A stretch of DNA of 64,000 nucleotides from Erwinia sp. E602 (GTDB taxonomy: Bacteria; Pseudomonadota; Gammaproteobacteria; Enterobacterales; Enterobacteriaceae), in NCBI RefSeq assembly GCF_018141005.1, contig NZ_CP046582.1, positions 558,001 through 622,000 of the forward strand, given 5' to 3'. The position numbers and the translations under genes were made by a program. The notes under the pieces were generated by a model, which was not told the origin of the DNA, searched no databases, and was given only the letters and a program-made list of their open reading frames with translations. Shown one piece after another: positions 35,839-44,654 of this stretch. Position 1 is the stretch's first letter, and each line of letters opens with the position of its first letter.

Positions 35839-37094
35839 AGCTGATTGTGATAGCCGATGATTTTACCGGTGCCTGCGATACCGGCGCGCAGCTGGCAAAA
35901 AACGGCGTACGCACCGAGGTGCTGCTCACCCCGCAGCAGAGACCGTCACCGTGCAGCGATGTGCTGGTGGTGAATACCGAAAGTCGTGCCAGCGCGGCGG
36001 CGGCGGCGGCACGCACCGTAGCTCAGGTGCTGCATCCGTGGTGCACGCCCGGTCAGGATCCGCCGCTGGTGTTTAAAAAAATTGATTCGACCTTTCGTGG
36101 CAACGTCGGGGCCGAGGTGGAAGCTGCGATGCTTGCGGCGGGCAAGCGGCTGGCGGTGATCGCAGCGGCCATCCCCGCCGCCGGGCGCACCACCGAGCAG
36201 GGCGAGTGCCGGGTGCATCAGGTGCCGCTGCTGGAGACGGCGTTTGCCCGCGATGCGGTTACGCCGCTGGCCTCTTCCCGCATCCGCACGCTGATCGCCG
36301 CGCAGAGCCGTCTGCCGGTGTATGAGATTGGCCTGCATCAGGTCAGGTATCACCAGCTGGGGAGTGCGTTAGCCCGGCTCTGCACGGGTGGCCGCGCGAT
36401 GGTGGTGGTGGATGCGGTAACGGACGACGATCTGCAGCAGATTGCCCGCGCGGCGCTGGCGATGCCGCAGGTGCCGCTGCTGGTCGGGGCGGCCGGGCTG
36501 GCGCACGCGCTGCCGGTGGCGGCCTATCGTCATCACGCCCTGCCGGTGCTGGTGGTGGCCGGATCGATGAATGAGGTCACCCGCCGTCAGGTGGAGGCGG
36601 CCAGGCAGCGCGGTCACGCTGAGGTGGTTGAAGTGGCGATGGCCGTGCTGCTTGGCAGCGCCTCCGGTAGCGAACTGCAACAGCTGGCGGAGCAGGTGGC
36701 GCGTCACCTGGCCCACGGGCGGCACTGCATTCTCTGCACCCGCCAGCAGGCGCGGGAGCGCACGACGGTCAGCCGCTACTGCCAGCAGCATCTGCTCACC
36801 CGTCGCCAGGTGGCCGGGCAGATTAGCCAGCAGCTCGGCAGGCTGGCGCATAGGGTGACCGGGCTGACCCGCATCGGCGGGCTGATCCTCACCGGGGGCG
36901 ATACCGCCGCCGCGGTGGCCGTCGCGCTGGGGGCGCATGGCTACCGGATTGCCGGTGAGGTTGCCGCCTGTATTCCCTTCGGCACGCTGACGGGCGGTGA
37001 AATCGACGATATCCCGGTGATCACCAAAGCGGGCGGTTTTGGCGCAGAGAGTGCGCTGTGCGACGCGCTGACCTTTATTGAGGAGAGGTACTGA
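35835..37094 (+). CDS. dtnK: DUF1537 four-carbon acid sugar kinase (D-threonate/erythronate kinase type)
   Basis: The 419-residue enzyme belongs to the DUF1537 family, shown to phosphorylate four-carbon acid sugars such as D-threonate or D-erythronate at O4. The N-terminal substrate domain begins MKLIVIADDFTGACDTGAQLA, and FKKIDSTFRGNVG (about 83-95) is a family motif; the C-terminal nucleotide domain has LTGGDTAAAV (about 358-367). The start at 35835 is the third ATG in the 95-bp array, with AAGGAGG upstream. Its stop overlaps pdxA2 (TGATG). The exact substrate is inferred from context; dtnK is used tentatively. Confidence 0.85.
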   Translation: MKLIVIADDFTGACDTGAQLAKNGVRTEVLLTPQQRPSPCSDVLVVNTESRASAAAAAARTVAQVLHPWCTPGQDPPLVFKKIDSTFRGNVGAEVEAAMLAAGKRLAVIAAAIPAAGRTTEQGECRVHQVPLLETAFARDAVTPLASSRIRTLIAAQSRLPVYEIGLHQVRYHQLGSALARLCTGGRAMVVVDAVTDDDLQQIARAALAMPQVPLLVGAAGLAHALPVAAYRHHALPVLVVAGSMNEVTRRQVEAARQRGHAEVVEVAMAVLLGSASGSELQQLAEQVARHLAHGRHCILCTRQQARERTTVSRYCQQHLLTRRQVAGQISQQLGRLAHRVTGLTRIGGLILTGGDTAAAVAVALGAHGYRIAGEVAACIPFGTLTGGEIDDIPVITKAGGFGAESALCDALTFIEERY

Positions 37095-38200
37095 TGAACA
37101 CAATTGCGGTAACGATGGGCGATGCGGCCGGCATCGGCCCGGAAATCATTCTCAACGCGCTGGGCGGTGAGCTGAGCGGCGCACCGGTGCTGGTGGTCGG
37201 GTGCCTGGCAACCCTGCAACGGGTATATGCGGCGGGGCTGGTTCCGGCGGTCGAACTGCGGGCCATCTCACAGGTTGCCCAGGCACGCTTTATGCCAGGT
37301 GTTGTCCACGTGCTGGACGAGCCGCTGGCCGATCCCGGCGCACTGCGGCCGGGCCGGGTACAGTCGCAGGCCGGGGATCTGGCTTACCGCTGCGTGAAGC
37401 GGGCGGCCGAACTGGCGATGGCGGGACAGGTGCAGGCCATCGCCACCGCCCCGCTGAACAAAGCAGCGCTGCATCTGGCCGGGCACCCTTATCCCGGCCA
37501 CACCGAGCTGCTGGCAGAGCTGACCGGCAGCCGCGATGTCGCGATGCTGTTGTATACCGACCGGCTGAAGGTTATCCATGTCTCCACCCATATCGCGCTG
37601 CGGCAGTTTTTAAATACGCTCAGCGCAGCGCGGATTACCTCGGTAATTGCACTCGCCGGGCGGTTTTTGCAGCTGGTGGGCTATGCGGCACCGCGTATCG
37701 CCGTGGCCGGGGTCAACCCCCACGCCGGGGAGAACGGGCTGTTTGGCGATGAGGAGATCGCCATCGTTGCGCCGGCCATCGCCGCCGCGCGGGCGCAGGG
37801 CTGGCAGGTGACCGGCCCGTGCCCGCCGGATACGGTGTTCCTGCAGGCGAGTGAGGGGCAGTACGATATGGTGGTGGCGATGTATCACGATCAGGGGCAT
37901 ATCCCGCTGAAGCTGCTGGGCTTCTACGACGGAGTGAATATTACCGCCGGGCTGCCGTTTATCCGCACCTCCGTCGATCACGGTACGGCGTTTGATATTG
38001 CGTGGCAGGGTAAGGCCAAGCCGGCCAGCATGGTGGCGGCGATTAAGCTGGCGATGAAGCTGGTGGGGGAAGTCCGGTATGTGACAGACGCCGGCGGAGA
38101 AAAAGAGCCTGTGACCCGATCAGGCAGAGAGAAGGCAGATGCAGTGGAGCAGCCGGGCGCGGGTACGGATCGGGGAAGCATGGCAGGCAGGTCTGTATGA
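37094..38200 (+). CDS. pdxA2: PdxA-like 4-phospho-acid dehydrogenase (PdxA2)
   Basis: The 368-residue NAD-dependent, metal-binding dehydrogenase has the PdxA motifs [13 protein letters not shown] (7-19), the metal/substrate segment [14 protein letters not shown] (about 131-144) and [15 protein letters not shown] (about 296-310). PdxA2 proteins beside DUF1537 kinases oxidise 4-phospho-threonate or -erythronate, followed by decarboxylation to dihydroxyacetone phosphate. It is coupled to the kinase by a one-base overlap and to the DeoR gene by four bases. The C-terminal about 35 residues are Gly/Arg-rich and non-conserved, longer than usual, perhaps from readthrough of the junction with the next gene. 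Confidence 0.88.
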   Translation: MNTIAVTMGDAAGIGPEIILNALGGELSGAPVLVVGCLATLQRVYAAGLVPAVELRAISQVAQARFMPGVVHVLDEPLADPGALRPGRVQSQAGDLAYRCVKRAAELAMAGQVQAIATAPLNKAALHLAGHPYPGHTELLAELTGSRDVAMLLYTDRLKVIHVSTHIALRQFLNTLSAARITSVIALAGRFLQLVGYAAPRIAVAGVNPHAGENGLFGDEEIAIVAPAIAAARAQGWQVTGPCPPDTVFLQASEGQYDMVVAMYHDQGHIPLKLLGFYDGVNITAGLPFIRTSVDHGTAFDIAWQGKAKPASMVAAIKLAMKLVGEVRYVTDAGGEKEPVTRSGREKADAVEQPGAGTDRGSMAGRSV

Positions 38201-38955
38201 GCACGCAGCAGCGTATTGAGCAGATCATGGCGGTGCTGAAAAGCCACAACCTGGTCACCGTTGAACAGCTGGTGGCGGCCACCCGCGCCTCCCCGGCAAC
38301 GATCCGTCGCGATCTGATCAAGCTGGACGATCGCGGCGCGATCGTCCGCAGCCACGGCGGCGTGGCGCTGAAGCAGTTTGTTCCCCTGCAGCCGACCACG
38401 CCGGAGAAGCAGCAGCGCAATCTTAAGCAGAAGCAGACCATCGCCCGCGCTGCCGCCACGCTGGTGCAGCCGGGCGATGCCATAGTGCTGGACGCCGGCA
38501 CCACCGCGCTGGAGCTGGCGCGCTGCCTGGTGCATCTGCCGCTGCGGGTGTTTACCGGCGATCTGCCTGTCGCGCTGTTCTTATCGGCGTTCCGCCAGAT
38601 TGACGTGACGGTGATCGGCGGGCGCATCGACAGCAGCAGCCAGTCCTGCATCGGCGATCCCGGCCGCAGCCTGCTGCGCGGCATCCACCCGGACGTGGCC
38701 TTTATAAGCTGCAACGCGTGGAGCCTGGAACAGGGCGTGACCGCGCCAACGGAGGAGAAAGCGGCGATAAAGCAGGCGGCGATGGCTAACGCCGGAAAGA
38801 AGGTGCTGATCGCCGACAGCAGCAAGTACGGCCAGCACGCGCTGTTCGGCGTGGTGCCGCTGGCAGCGTTTACGCATATTGTCAGTGATACGGGGCTGGG
38901 GGAGGAGTATGCAGAGCAACTGAGGATGTCAGGGATGAGACTAATTCTGGAGTAA
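38197..38955 (+). CDS. DeoR-family transcriptional regulator
   Basis: A winged helix-turn-helix (about 1-57, with [21 protein letters not shown]) is followed by a sugar-phosphate-sensing domain containing [15 protein letters not shown] (about 94-108) and [10 protein letters not shown] (about 202-211). DeoR proteins mostly repress sugar-catabolic operons and release DNA on binding a phosphorylated intermediate. Being the last gene of the acid-sugar operon, it probably regulates it; the operator was not identified. Length of 252 residues is normal, and its ATG overlaps pdxA2. Confidence 0.9.
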   Translation: MSTQQRIEQIMAVLKSHNLVTVEQLVAATRASPATIRRDLIKLDDRGAIVRSHGGVALKQFVPLQPTTPEKQQRNLKQKQTIARAAATLVQPGDAIVLDAGTTALELARCLVHLPLRVFTGDLPVALFLSAFRQIDVTVIGGRIDSSSQSCIGDPGRSLLRGIHPDVAFISCNAWSLEQGVTAPTEEKAAIKQAAMANAGKKVLIADSSKYGQHALFGVVPLAAFTHIVSDTGLGEEYAEQLRMSGMRLILE

Positions 38956-39054
38956 CCCGTTATCTTCAACCTGCTAACGTTGATAGTTTCATTTTTTCGA
39001 GCGAGGTTTATACCCGGCCAGAACCACTGAAGATTGTCCAATTCCACTTCTTGA

Positions 39055-39549
39055 TTAGCGGGATTCCAGCGCAAAGCGTGCATTTAACTGCCGTAAAAAC
39101 TGGAAAGTGTTCATCCACGGAACCTCGATATTTTGGCAGATATTGGGGATGCGGATTTTGCGGGATGTGACAGGCAACAGCGACTCATGAGTAATGAGTG
39201 TCGCGCCAATGGCTTTACTTTTCGCAATGATCCACGGATCGGCTTTTGCCAGAAAATTATCACGCTCACGTGCGTTGTAATCGCCAGCCATAACATCAGA
39301 CAGGATCTGCTGAAATATCTGCTGTGTTGCTTCGTCATCATTAGCAACAAAGTGCGCCGGGCGCTGTCTGGCCCACTGCGCCAGCTCGTCGTCACCGTCT
39401 CTCAACTCTCTGCCAATCATATCTACGCTTGCCACCGTGCCCAGCTCAAATTGCCAGTCGAGCCACTGCCAGTAGGCCGGGCAAATATCCATGCCGTAAT
39501 AGAAGTTTTTGGCCTCAATGTAAGTATTGGCATCCAGAAGATATTTCAT
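39055..39549 (-). CDS. DUF4411 PIN-like nuclease, probable toxin
   Basis: The 164-residue protein belongs to DUF4411, a PIN-like fold. It begins MKYLLDANTYIEAKNFYY with an early Asp, carries further acidic residues in the middle (GRELRDGDDEL), and has the ADPWIIAKSKAIGATLITHE segment (about 107-126) that would complete a metal-binding acidic cluster. PIN proteins are often RNases of toxin-antitoxin pairs. Its start overlaps the stop of the upstream ImmA-type gene (ATGA), so they form one operon. Target and activity are unproven. Confidence 0.85.
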   Translation of the reverse strand: MKYLLDANTYIEAKNFYYGMDICPAYWQWLDWQFELGTVASVDMIGRELRDGDDELAQWARQRPAHFVANDDEATQQIFQQILSDVMAGDYNARERDNFLAKADPWIIAKSKAIGATLITHESLLPVTSRKIRIPNICQNIEVPWMNTFQFLRQLNARFALESR

Positions 39550-40688
39550 AGTCCCAGTTCTCCGGCAAATCGGGCAATCTTTCCAGGTTTAATCCCATCG
39601 AGCAGATCGCTCGCTTCACGTAACAGCAGCTGCCCGCTCAACGCCTGGCTCACCACCGCCCGGGAGAAAGAAGGGCTAATCTGCGCTTTTTTGGTCCGGT
39701 AATAGTTCGGGCCACCGGGCTCTTTTTCCCGGGCGGCATAAGCCGCCTGTAATGAGCGGATATAGTCATCGTGAGCCGTTTTGTCGATCAGGCCGAGCGT
39801 TAACGCCCGCCGGGTCAGTACCCAGCGGCTGACGTGGAAATGGCTCTCCAGCGGAGCGAGGTTGCTCTGCCAGTCGGGATAGTCCGTGCGCCAGTGGGCC
39901 ATAAACTCGGCTGCGGGCACCAGGAACTCTGCCGCTACGTGGTTACACAGCGCTTCCTGTTGCAGATGAGCTGTAACACCCCCATCGGAGACGCCAGACA
40001 GTCCAATCCAGATATGGCAAAGCTCATGGATTAAGGTAAATAACCGCGCGCCGGGGGCGTCGGCATGATTCACGAAAATAATCGGCGCATAGTCATCGGC
40101 GATGGCAAAACCCCGGAACTCTTCCACGTTAAAGGGGCGGCTGTGGTGGCCGAGGCTGGCGGAGCGCATCACCAGCACGCCAGCCTGCTCAATTTTATTC
40201 ACCAGCTCGCGATAATACTCTTCCCAGCTTCCGCGGGAGGGATGGGCGTCGACGTTAAGCGTCTGACGCATATCCCGGACGATAGCGTCTGCCGCATCGT
40301 GGCGTGAAAAGCGGCCGGAAAGCCGGCCAGGTGGTATCATCTGCTGCTGCAGATACTCTCTGTACCACTCCTGCCGCTGCAGCATAATTTTCAGCAGATC
40401 CAACAGCTCGGCGCTGGGGCGGCTAACGCCTTTGCCCTGCACCGTGCGCAGGTCCGGCACCGGTAGTTGTTCAACCGGCGGCAGGGCCAGGAACAGATAA
40501 CCAAACGGGATATGGGCCTTGTGCGCAAAGGTCATCGCCTGGTTGAAGGTGATACTGTGGCTTCCGGCTTCCCACTCTCTCAGCCGCTGCTCATCAACGC
40601 CGCACAGCCGGGCAAATCGTTCCACGGCAATACCTGAACGCTCGCGCGCCCAGGTCAGCATTGCCGGATTGATATGTGCCTTGCTCAC
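39546..40688 (-). CDS. XRE-ImmA/IrrE metallopeptidase, probable antitoxin/regulator
   Basis: The 380-residue protein joins an N-terminal helix-turn-helix (about 10-60) to an ImmA/IrrE zinc peptidase domain with HELCH (221-225) and a third ligand, probably Glu about 20 residues on (QQEALCNHVAAEFLVP). It overlaps the DUF4411 gene downstream by four bases. Such XRE-ImmA plus PIN pairs are predicted toxin-antitoxin modules. The peptidase may cut a repressor or itself under stress. It is transcribed from the gap before the symE gene. Full catalytic motif present. Confidence 0.88.
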   Translation of the reverse strand: MSKAHINPAMLTWARERSGIAVERFARLCGVDEQRLREWEAGSHSITFNQAMTFAHKAHIPFGYLFLALPPVEQLPVPDLRTVQGKGVSRPSAELLDLLKIMLQRQEWYREYLQQQMIPPGRLSGRFSRHDAADAIVRDMRQTLNVDAHPSRGSWEEYYRELVNKIEQAGVLVMRSASLGHHSRPFNVEEFRGFAIADDYAPIIFVNHADAPGARLFTLIHELCHIWIGLSGVSDGGVTAHLQQEALCNHVAAEFLVPAAEFMAHWRTDYPDWQSNLAPLESHFHVSRWVLTRRALTLGLIDKTAHDDYIRSLQAAYAAREKEPGGPNYYRTKKAQISPSFSRAVVSQALSGQLLLREASDLLDGIKPGKIARFAGELGL

Positions 40689-40830
40689 GCAGTGTAATCC
40701 CGTTCAGTTTCGTCTGGCTGGTAGTATGTGGGCTGCCTGCTTAGCATTCAATAGCTGAACAATTAATCAGCAGGTATGCTGGTTTTCACGGCTGTTTCCG
40801 GGGGTGGTGCGGTTGAACGGTGGCTGCCAG

Positions 40831-41151
40831 TTACTTACCTGCCATCGCACCTATAAACGCCTCTACCTGCTGCTGTTTACGCCCGGAAAATTTGCATACC
40901 TTACGCAGTGATTTCATCAGCTGGGGCTCCGGTTCCCGCGCGGTGATCACCAGACAGCCGGCCATCACCCGCACATCCACTTCGGTACCGGTGGTAAAAC
41001 CTGCCGCCTCCAGCCACTTGCCCTTCATGTTTAGCGCCGCAACGTGCTGATAATCCGGAAGCGTGCTCGCATATCCCACCGTTAAATGCCGAATCGATGA
41101 AACGGCAACTTCTGATCTGTCTTCTGCTGCATTACACTCCTGCTTAGCCAT
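40831..41151 (-). CDS. symE: SymE-type toxin
   Basis: The 106-residue product follows the SymE family pattern: RHLTVGYASTLPDYQHVAAL, GKWLEAAGFTTGTEVDVRVM, LMKSLRKVCKFSGRKQQQVEAFIG. SymE has an AbrB-like fold; in E. coli it is an SOS-induced toxin kept off by the SymR antisense RNA. I chose the ATG at 41151, with GGAG at good spacing; GTG at 41157 is an alternative. No hsd gene is directly adjacent, unlike in E. coli. A probable SymR overlaps its 5' region on the other strand. Confidence 0.88.
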   Translation of the reverse strand: MAKQECNAAEDRSEVAVSSIRHLTVGYASTLPDYQHVAALNMKGKWLEAAGFTTGTEVDVRVMAGCLVITAREPEPQLMKSLRKVCKFSGRKQQQVEAFIGAMAGK

Positions 41152-41222
41152 GATCACTACTCCGTATAGTTTTTGTGGTTAGCGGGGCGAATGTGGTGAG
41201 ACACATTCGCCCCGCGTCTGAG
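41146..41222 (+). ncRNA. symR: Probable SymR antisense RNA
   Basis: On the strand opposite symE, covering its ATG and ribosome site, the sequence follows the E. coli SymR layout as I recall it: GTTAGCGGGGCGAATGTG at the 3' arm followed by a perfect 14-bp hairpin (41182-41195 with 41202-41215). A candidate -10 (TACACT, 41133-41138) lies 7 bp before the expected 5' end. No T-run follows the hairpin. Ends are estimated. Confidence 0.65.
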
Positions 41223-41682
41223 TACCCGGTAATTATATTCCTCATGCCTTGCTAAATCCTGATTAATTTAATTTAAATTCAATATGTGCAGTGTGGCTCG
41301 AATAAAAATGTAATAGCTACATTCCGGAGTGCAAGGGCGGTTTTTAGGGTGCCAGCTTATCAACCAACCTGCACGGCAGGGCTGGTGTACCAGTCTTGAA
41401 GACGTTCAGCGGAGTATCAGATAATCGGCAATGTCTGGCCGTGTATAATCGGTAATGAGCATGGCGATTTAATTTACAACCACTGCATTTAAGCCGCTCA
41501 GTAAGATTCTGCTTTCTCTCATGACTCAAGTCTGTTTTTGCTTTTTTTCTGTCTTGCTTGCTTCATATCATATGAAAATTGATTTTCGATTTACTTTTCT
41601 TCAATGCCACGTAAAGACAAAATCCGTAGCGCACATTCTGAGTAGATTAGAATCTTCTTTGAACTCATCACAGGATTTGACC
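41223..41682. other. Non-coding gap between symR and hcp
   Basis: 460 bases, AT-rich (notably 41270-41340 and 41490-41660). The hcp frame is open up to 41521, but that part is not conserved. It should hold the hcp promoter. I see no other gene. Confidence 0.5.
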
Positions 41683-42180
41683 ATGGCAATACCCGTTTAT
41701 CTATGGCTCTATGACGATGCCGGGAACCTCATTAAAGGAAGTGTCGATGTTCAGGATCGTGAAAGCAGCATCGAAATCATATGCTTAAATCACTGCATTG
41801 AAACTCCGACAGACAATGCCAACGGAAAAGTTACAGGAACGCGTATTCATTCAGCATTTTGTGTTGATAAGGAGGTTGACTCGTCAAGCCCGTATTTATA
41901 TCAGGCGTTAACGACGGGGAAAACCCTCAGGCTTGCTGAGCTAAGGTTCTACAATATAAATGATGCTGGTATGGAAGAGCATTACTTTTCCATTGTTATG
42001 GAGAATGTAAAAGTAGAAGCCATCTCCTCACTAATGTATGACATCAAGAGTGACTATGGTGAAAAATGTAATCATCTTGAGTGTATTGAATTGAAGTATG
42101 AAAAAATCAAGTGGCATTACCTGAAAGGTAATATCGTTCATTCGGATAGCTGGAATGAGCGTAACACCGTTGCTATCTGA
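41683..42180 (+). CDS. hcp: Type VI secretion Hcp-family tube protein
   Basis: The 165-residue protein starts at 41683 (MAIPVYLWLYDDAGNLIKGS), with AGGA upstream, the normal start for enterobacterial Hcp. It carries the KVTGTRIHSAFCVDKEVDSSSPYL and EHYFSIVMENVKVEAISSLM segments of the family. Hcp forms the hexameric rings of the T6SS tube and carries effectors. There is no T6SS structural cluster in the window, so this is an orphan Hcp, followed 18 bp later by the effector gene, which it probably delivers. Confidence 0.93.
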   Translation: MAIPVYLWLYDDAGNLIKGSVDVQDRESSIEIICLNHCIETPTDNANGKVTGTRIHSAFCVDKEVDSSSPYLYQALTTGKTLRLAELRFYNINDAGMEEHYFSIVMENVKVEAISSLMYDIKSDYGEKCNHLECIELKYEKIKWHYLKGNIVHSDSWNERNTVAI

Positions 42181-42197
42181 TACCAGGAGACAGATTT

Positions 42198-42554
42198 ATG
42201 TGGGTTTACAGCCAAAGCACCGGTGAGCTTTCCTATAACGGACGGCATGTTGAGACAGGATATTCTGGAAGGATGACGAATAAAAACAATCCTTCTCGTC
42301 AGCAGGTAAAGGGGTTAGGGCCAATTCCGCAGGGAACCTACAGGATAGGGATTCATACCCGTTCTAAAGGACCGCTCACCATTATTTTAACGCAAGTTTC
42401 AGGAGAAAGTTTTGGTCGGAGTGAATTCAGAATACACGGTGAGCGTGTCAAGGGGCCTTCTGGTTGGGCTTCTGAAGGGTGTATCGTTATGGGACTGGGT
42501 ACCCGGAGAGAAGTTGTTAACTCTGCTGATAAAGTTTTGGTGGTAGTGCCATGA
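42198..42554 (+). CDS. Tlde1-like T6SS effector (L,D-transpeptidase, DUF2778)
   Basis: The 118-residue protein begins MWVYSQSTGELSYNGRHVETGYSG, the usual start of DUF2778/Tlde1 effectors. It shows GLGPIPQGTYRIG (about 39-51), and the catalytic pair H80 (RIHGE) and C95 (SEGCIVMG), the L,D-transpeptidase-like HxnSxGC pattern. In Salmonella this family trims or exchanges D-amino acids in peptidoglycan stems of target cells. It follows hcp and overlaps the putative immunity gene by four bases (ATGA). All catalytic residues are present. Confidence 0.9.
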   Translation: MWVYSQSTGELSYNGRHVETGYSGRMTNKNNPSRQQVKGLGPIPQGTYRIGIHTRSKGPLTIILTQVSGESFGRSEFRIHGERVKGPSGWASEGCIVMGLGTRREVVNSADKVLVVVP

Positions 42555-43135
42555 AATTATTAGCTATCTTTGCATTACTGGTTCCAGTGTTTGCGAGTGC
42601 TTTGCAGCCTAAGGAGTTACTAACGGTAGACAGTCATAAAAAACATCTGCTTTTGACAGACACAGCCAACGTTGATGAACTTATTAATGGCGTTAAGTCA
42701 TCACAGCCGGCATGGCTGGAGGTGGTTCCGGGTATTATCGACAGTATTCCCCAATCACAATATATACCGCTAATGAATGCGCTGGCTGCATCACTGATCC
42801 GCTCGGCTCCCGCAACGTTGAAGGTACTTGCGCAGGTTGATAAGCTGATCGCCAGAGAAGAACAATCGACGGAACGCGACAGATTCGGTTCCTATATCAT
42901 TTGCGTATATACGCCTGATCCGAAAATTTATAATAAGCAGTCGGTTATTGAATACTTCGCACGGGCTCAAAGGGTGCTTCCTCAAGCGGGTAAGGCGGGG
43001 AGATCATGTCTGGAACTCATGGGTGAAGCTATTGCTGAGATGAAGCGCGATAATCAGAGAAAACCGTATAAGTGGGGTGATAAGGATTATTTTAAAAGCT
43101 ATTACCCGTTAAATGTACCCACAGAAACACCTTGA
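42551..43135 (+). CDS. Putative periplasmic immunity protein for the Tlde1-like effector
   Basis: The 194-residue product has a signal peptide (MKLLAIFALLVPVFASA, cleavage near residue 17) and so should be in the periplasm, where the effector acts. The mature part is helical with two cysteines (about 118 and 154). It overlaps the effector by four bases, the usual effector-immunity arrangement. I do not recognise a named family with certainty; Tldi1-like function is inferred from context and export signal. Confidence 0.75.
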   Translation: MKLLAIFALLVPVFASALQPKELLTVDSHKKHLLLTDTANVDELINGVKSSQPAWLEVVPGIIDSIPQSQYIPLMNALAASLIRSAPATLKVLAQVDKLIAREEQSTERDRFGSYIICVYTPDPKIYNKQSVIEYFARAQRVLPQAGKAGRSCLELMGEAIAEMKRDNQRKPYKWGDKDYFKSYYPLNVPTETP

Positions 43136-43619
43136 TTGCGGGCTTTTCTTGTATCTCAGGGTTCAATACTAAACCAGCAGGCTCATCGGCAGGAAGTGAA
43201 ATCAACACTATGGGTCCTGCTTGCAAATTATGCTGTTCCCGGCTCGGGCTGATCAATCTGCATACCCCACCGCTTAATGCCGAATCGTGCAATGACCGCA
43301 CAGGGCATTCCCCAGCGGTTGTTTACGCTCAATTCACATGCTAAGTTAATTCCCAATCAAATCAAACCGACAAAACAGTGATGACCCTCTCAACCCCACG
43401 ACCACAGCCCGTTTCTGCCCGCACCGCGCCTGCGGCGGCTGTCGCTGTGGCATGGCGTCATCACCTTTACTCCGTTACCTGTCCGCCACCTCGCGTTGTT
43501 GCTGTTGTTGTTGCCGGGGTATAAGCGCCCCGAACGCTAACGGCCAGTTCACGCCCTGCACCTGTCTGCCGCCGGCTGACTGCGCCAACGACTACAAAAC
43601 CAGGTAACCGGAGTTTTTC
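43136..43619. other. Non-coding gap after the T6SS cassette
   Basis: 484 bases with no gene I can support. A 70-codon frame starting at TTG (43132) overlaps the immunity stop but has no ribosome site or recognisable product. Confidence 0.5.
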
Positions 43620-44489
43620 ATGCGTTTTAATACTTCCCACCTCGCATCTCAGGGTGCGACCGCAGGCTTTGTGCTGCTGTGGGGCAGCGCCGCGATTTTT
43701 ACCCGCCTCGGGCTCGATCACGCCTCGCCGATGGCGCTGCTGATCTGCCGTTTTGCCATTGCGCTACTGGCGTTGCTGGCGATTGGCCTGCTGCGCCGTC
43801 GCCTGCTGCCGCAGCGCGGTAGCGCCCGCCAGGTGGCGCTGACCGGGCTGATGATCATCGGCGGTTATGCGATTTGTTATTTTGAGGCGATGGATCGCGG
43901 GGTAACGCCGGGGCTGATCGCCACCATTATGGGCATCCAGCCGATCCTGACGCTGGCGCTGGTCGAGCGGCGGATGCAGGGGCTGCGGCTGCTCGGGCTG
44001 CTGGTGGCGCTGTCCGGGCTGGTGCTGCTGGTGTGGCGTAGCCTGGCCGCTTCGCACCTCGCGCTTTCCGGCATTTTGTTTGCGCTGGCGGCGCTGCTGC
44101 TGATGACCTTCGGTTCGATTATGCAAAAGCAGATCCGCCAGCCGCCCGCCGACGTGCTGCCGCTGCAGTACGCCGTCAGCCTGCTGCTCTGCGTGCTGCT
44201 GGTGCCCGTCGGCGGCTTTCACACCGACCTGAGCGGGCAGTTTATCGTCGCGGTGCTGTTCCTCGGCGTGCTGATCTCGGTGGTGGCGCAGCTGCTGCTG
44301 TACCGGCTGCTCAACGCCGGCAGTATCGTTAACGTCACCAGCCTGTTCTACCTGGTGCCGGTGATCACCGCGCTGCTCGACTATCTGCTGCTCGGCAACG
44401 CGCTGCCGTGGTCCGGTATCGCCGGGATGGCGGCGATTATCGGCGGTATTATGCTGGTGTTTCGTGCGCCTCGGGTGGCGAGAAGGTAA
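43620..44489 (+). CDS. EamA/DMT-superfamily exporter
   Basis: The 289-residue membrane protein has about ten predicted helices in two EamA repeats (about 10-140 and 148-283). N-terminal FVLLWGSAAIFTRLGLDHASP and C-terminal GAL-type ends are family features. DMT members export metabolites or amino acids; the substrate is unknown. A strong terminator follows and the gene stands alone, with ACCGGAG upstream of the ATG. Confidence 0.9.
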   Translation: MRFNTSHLASQGATAGFVLLWGSAAIFTRLGLDHASPMALLICRFAIALLALLAIGLLRRRLLPQRGSARQVALTGLMIIGGYAICYFEAMDRGVTPGLIATIMGIQPILTLALVERRMQGLRLLGLLVALSGLVLLVWRSLAASHLALSGILFALAALLLMTFGSIMQKQIRQPPADVLPLQYAVSLLLCVLLVPVGGFHTDLSGQFIVAVLFLGVLISVVAQLLLYRLLNAGSIVNVTSLFYLVPVITALLDYLLLGNALPWSGIAGMAAIIGGIMLVFRAPRVARR

Positions 44490-44517
44490 GTTGCACGTTC
44501 GTCAGCCGATAAGGAAA

Positions 44518-44548
44518 ACGCCTGGCCGGGATGGCCGGGCGTTTTTTT
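44518..44548 (+). terminator. Terminator of the EamA gene
   Basis: CGCCTGGCC and GGCCGGGCG pair around a short loop and are followed by seven T, 30 bp past the stop. Confidence 0.9.
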
Positions 44549-44654
44549 GGCTGCGCAGCGCATCCGGGTGAATGCACCTGAAATAATGCATTAACGCTGT
44601 TATGCCTTTTTTAAGGGGCATAAGAACCGGGCACATGCCGCGCCCGGCACTGCT

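Noticed and set aside
43132..43344. 70-codon frame downstream of the immunity gene
   Set aside because: It begins with TTG, lacks a ribosome site and has no recognisable features.
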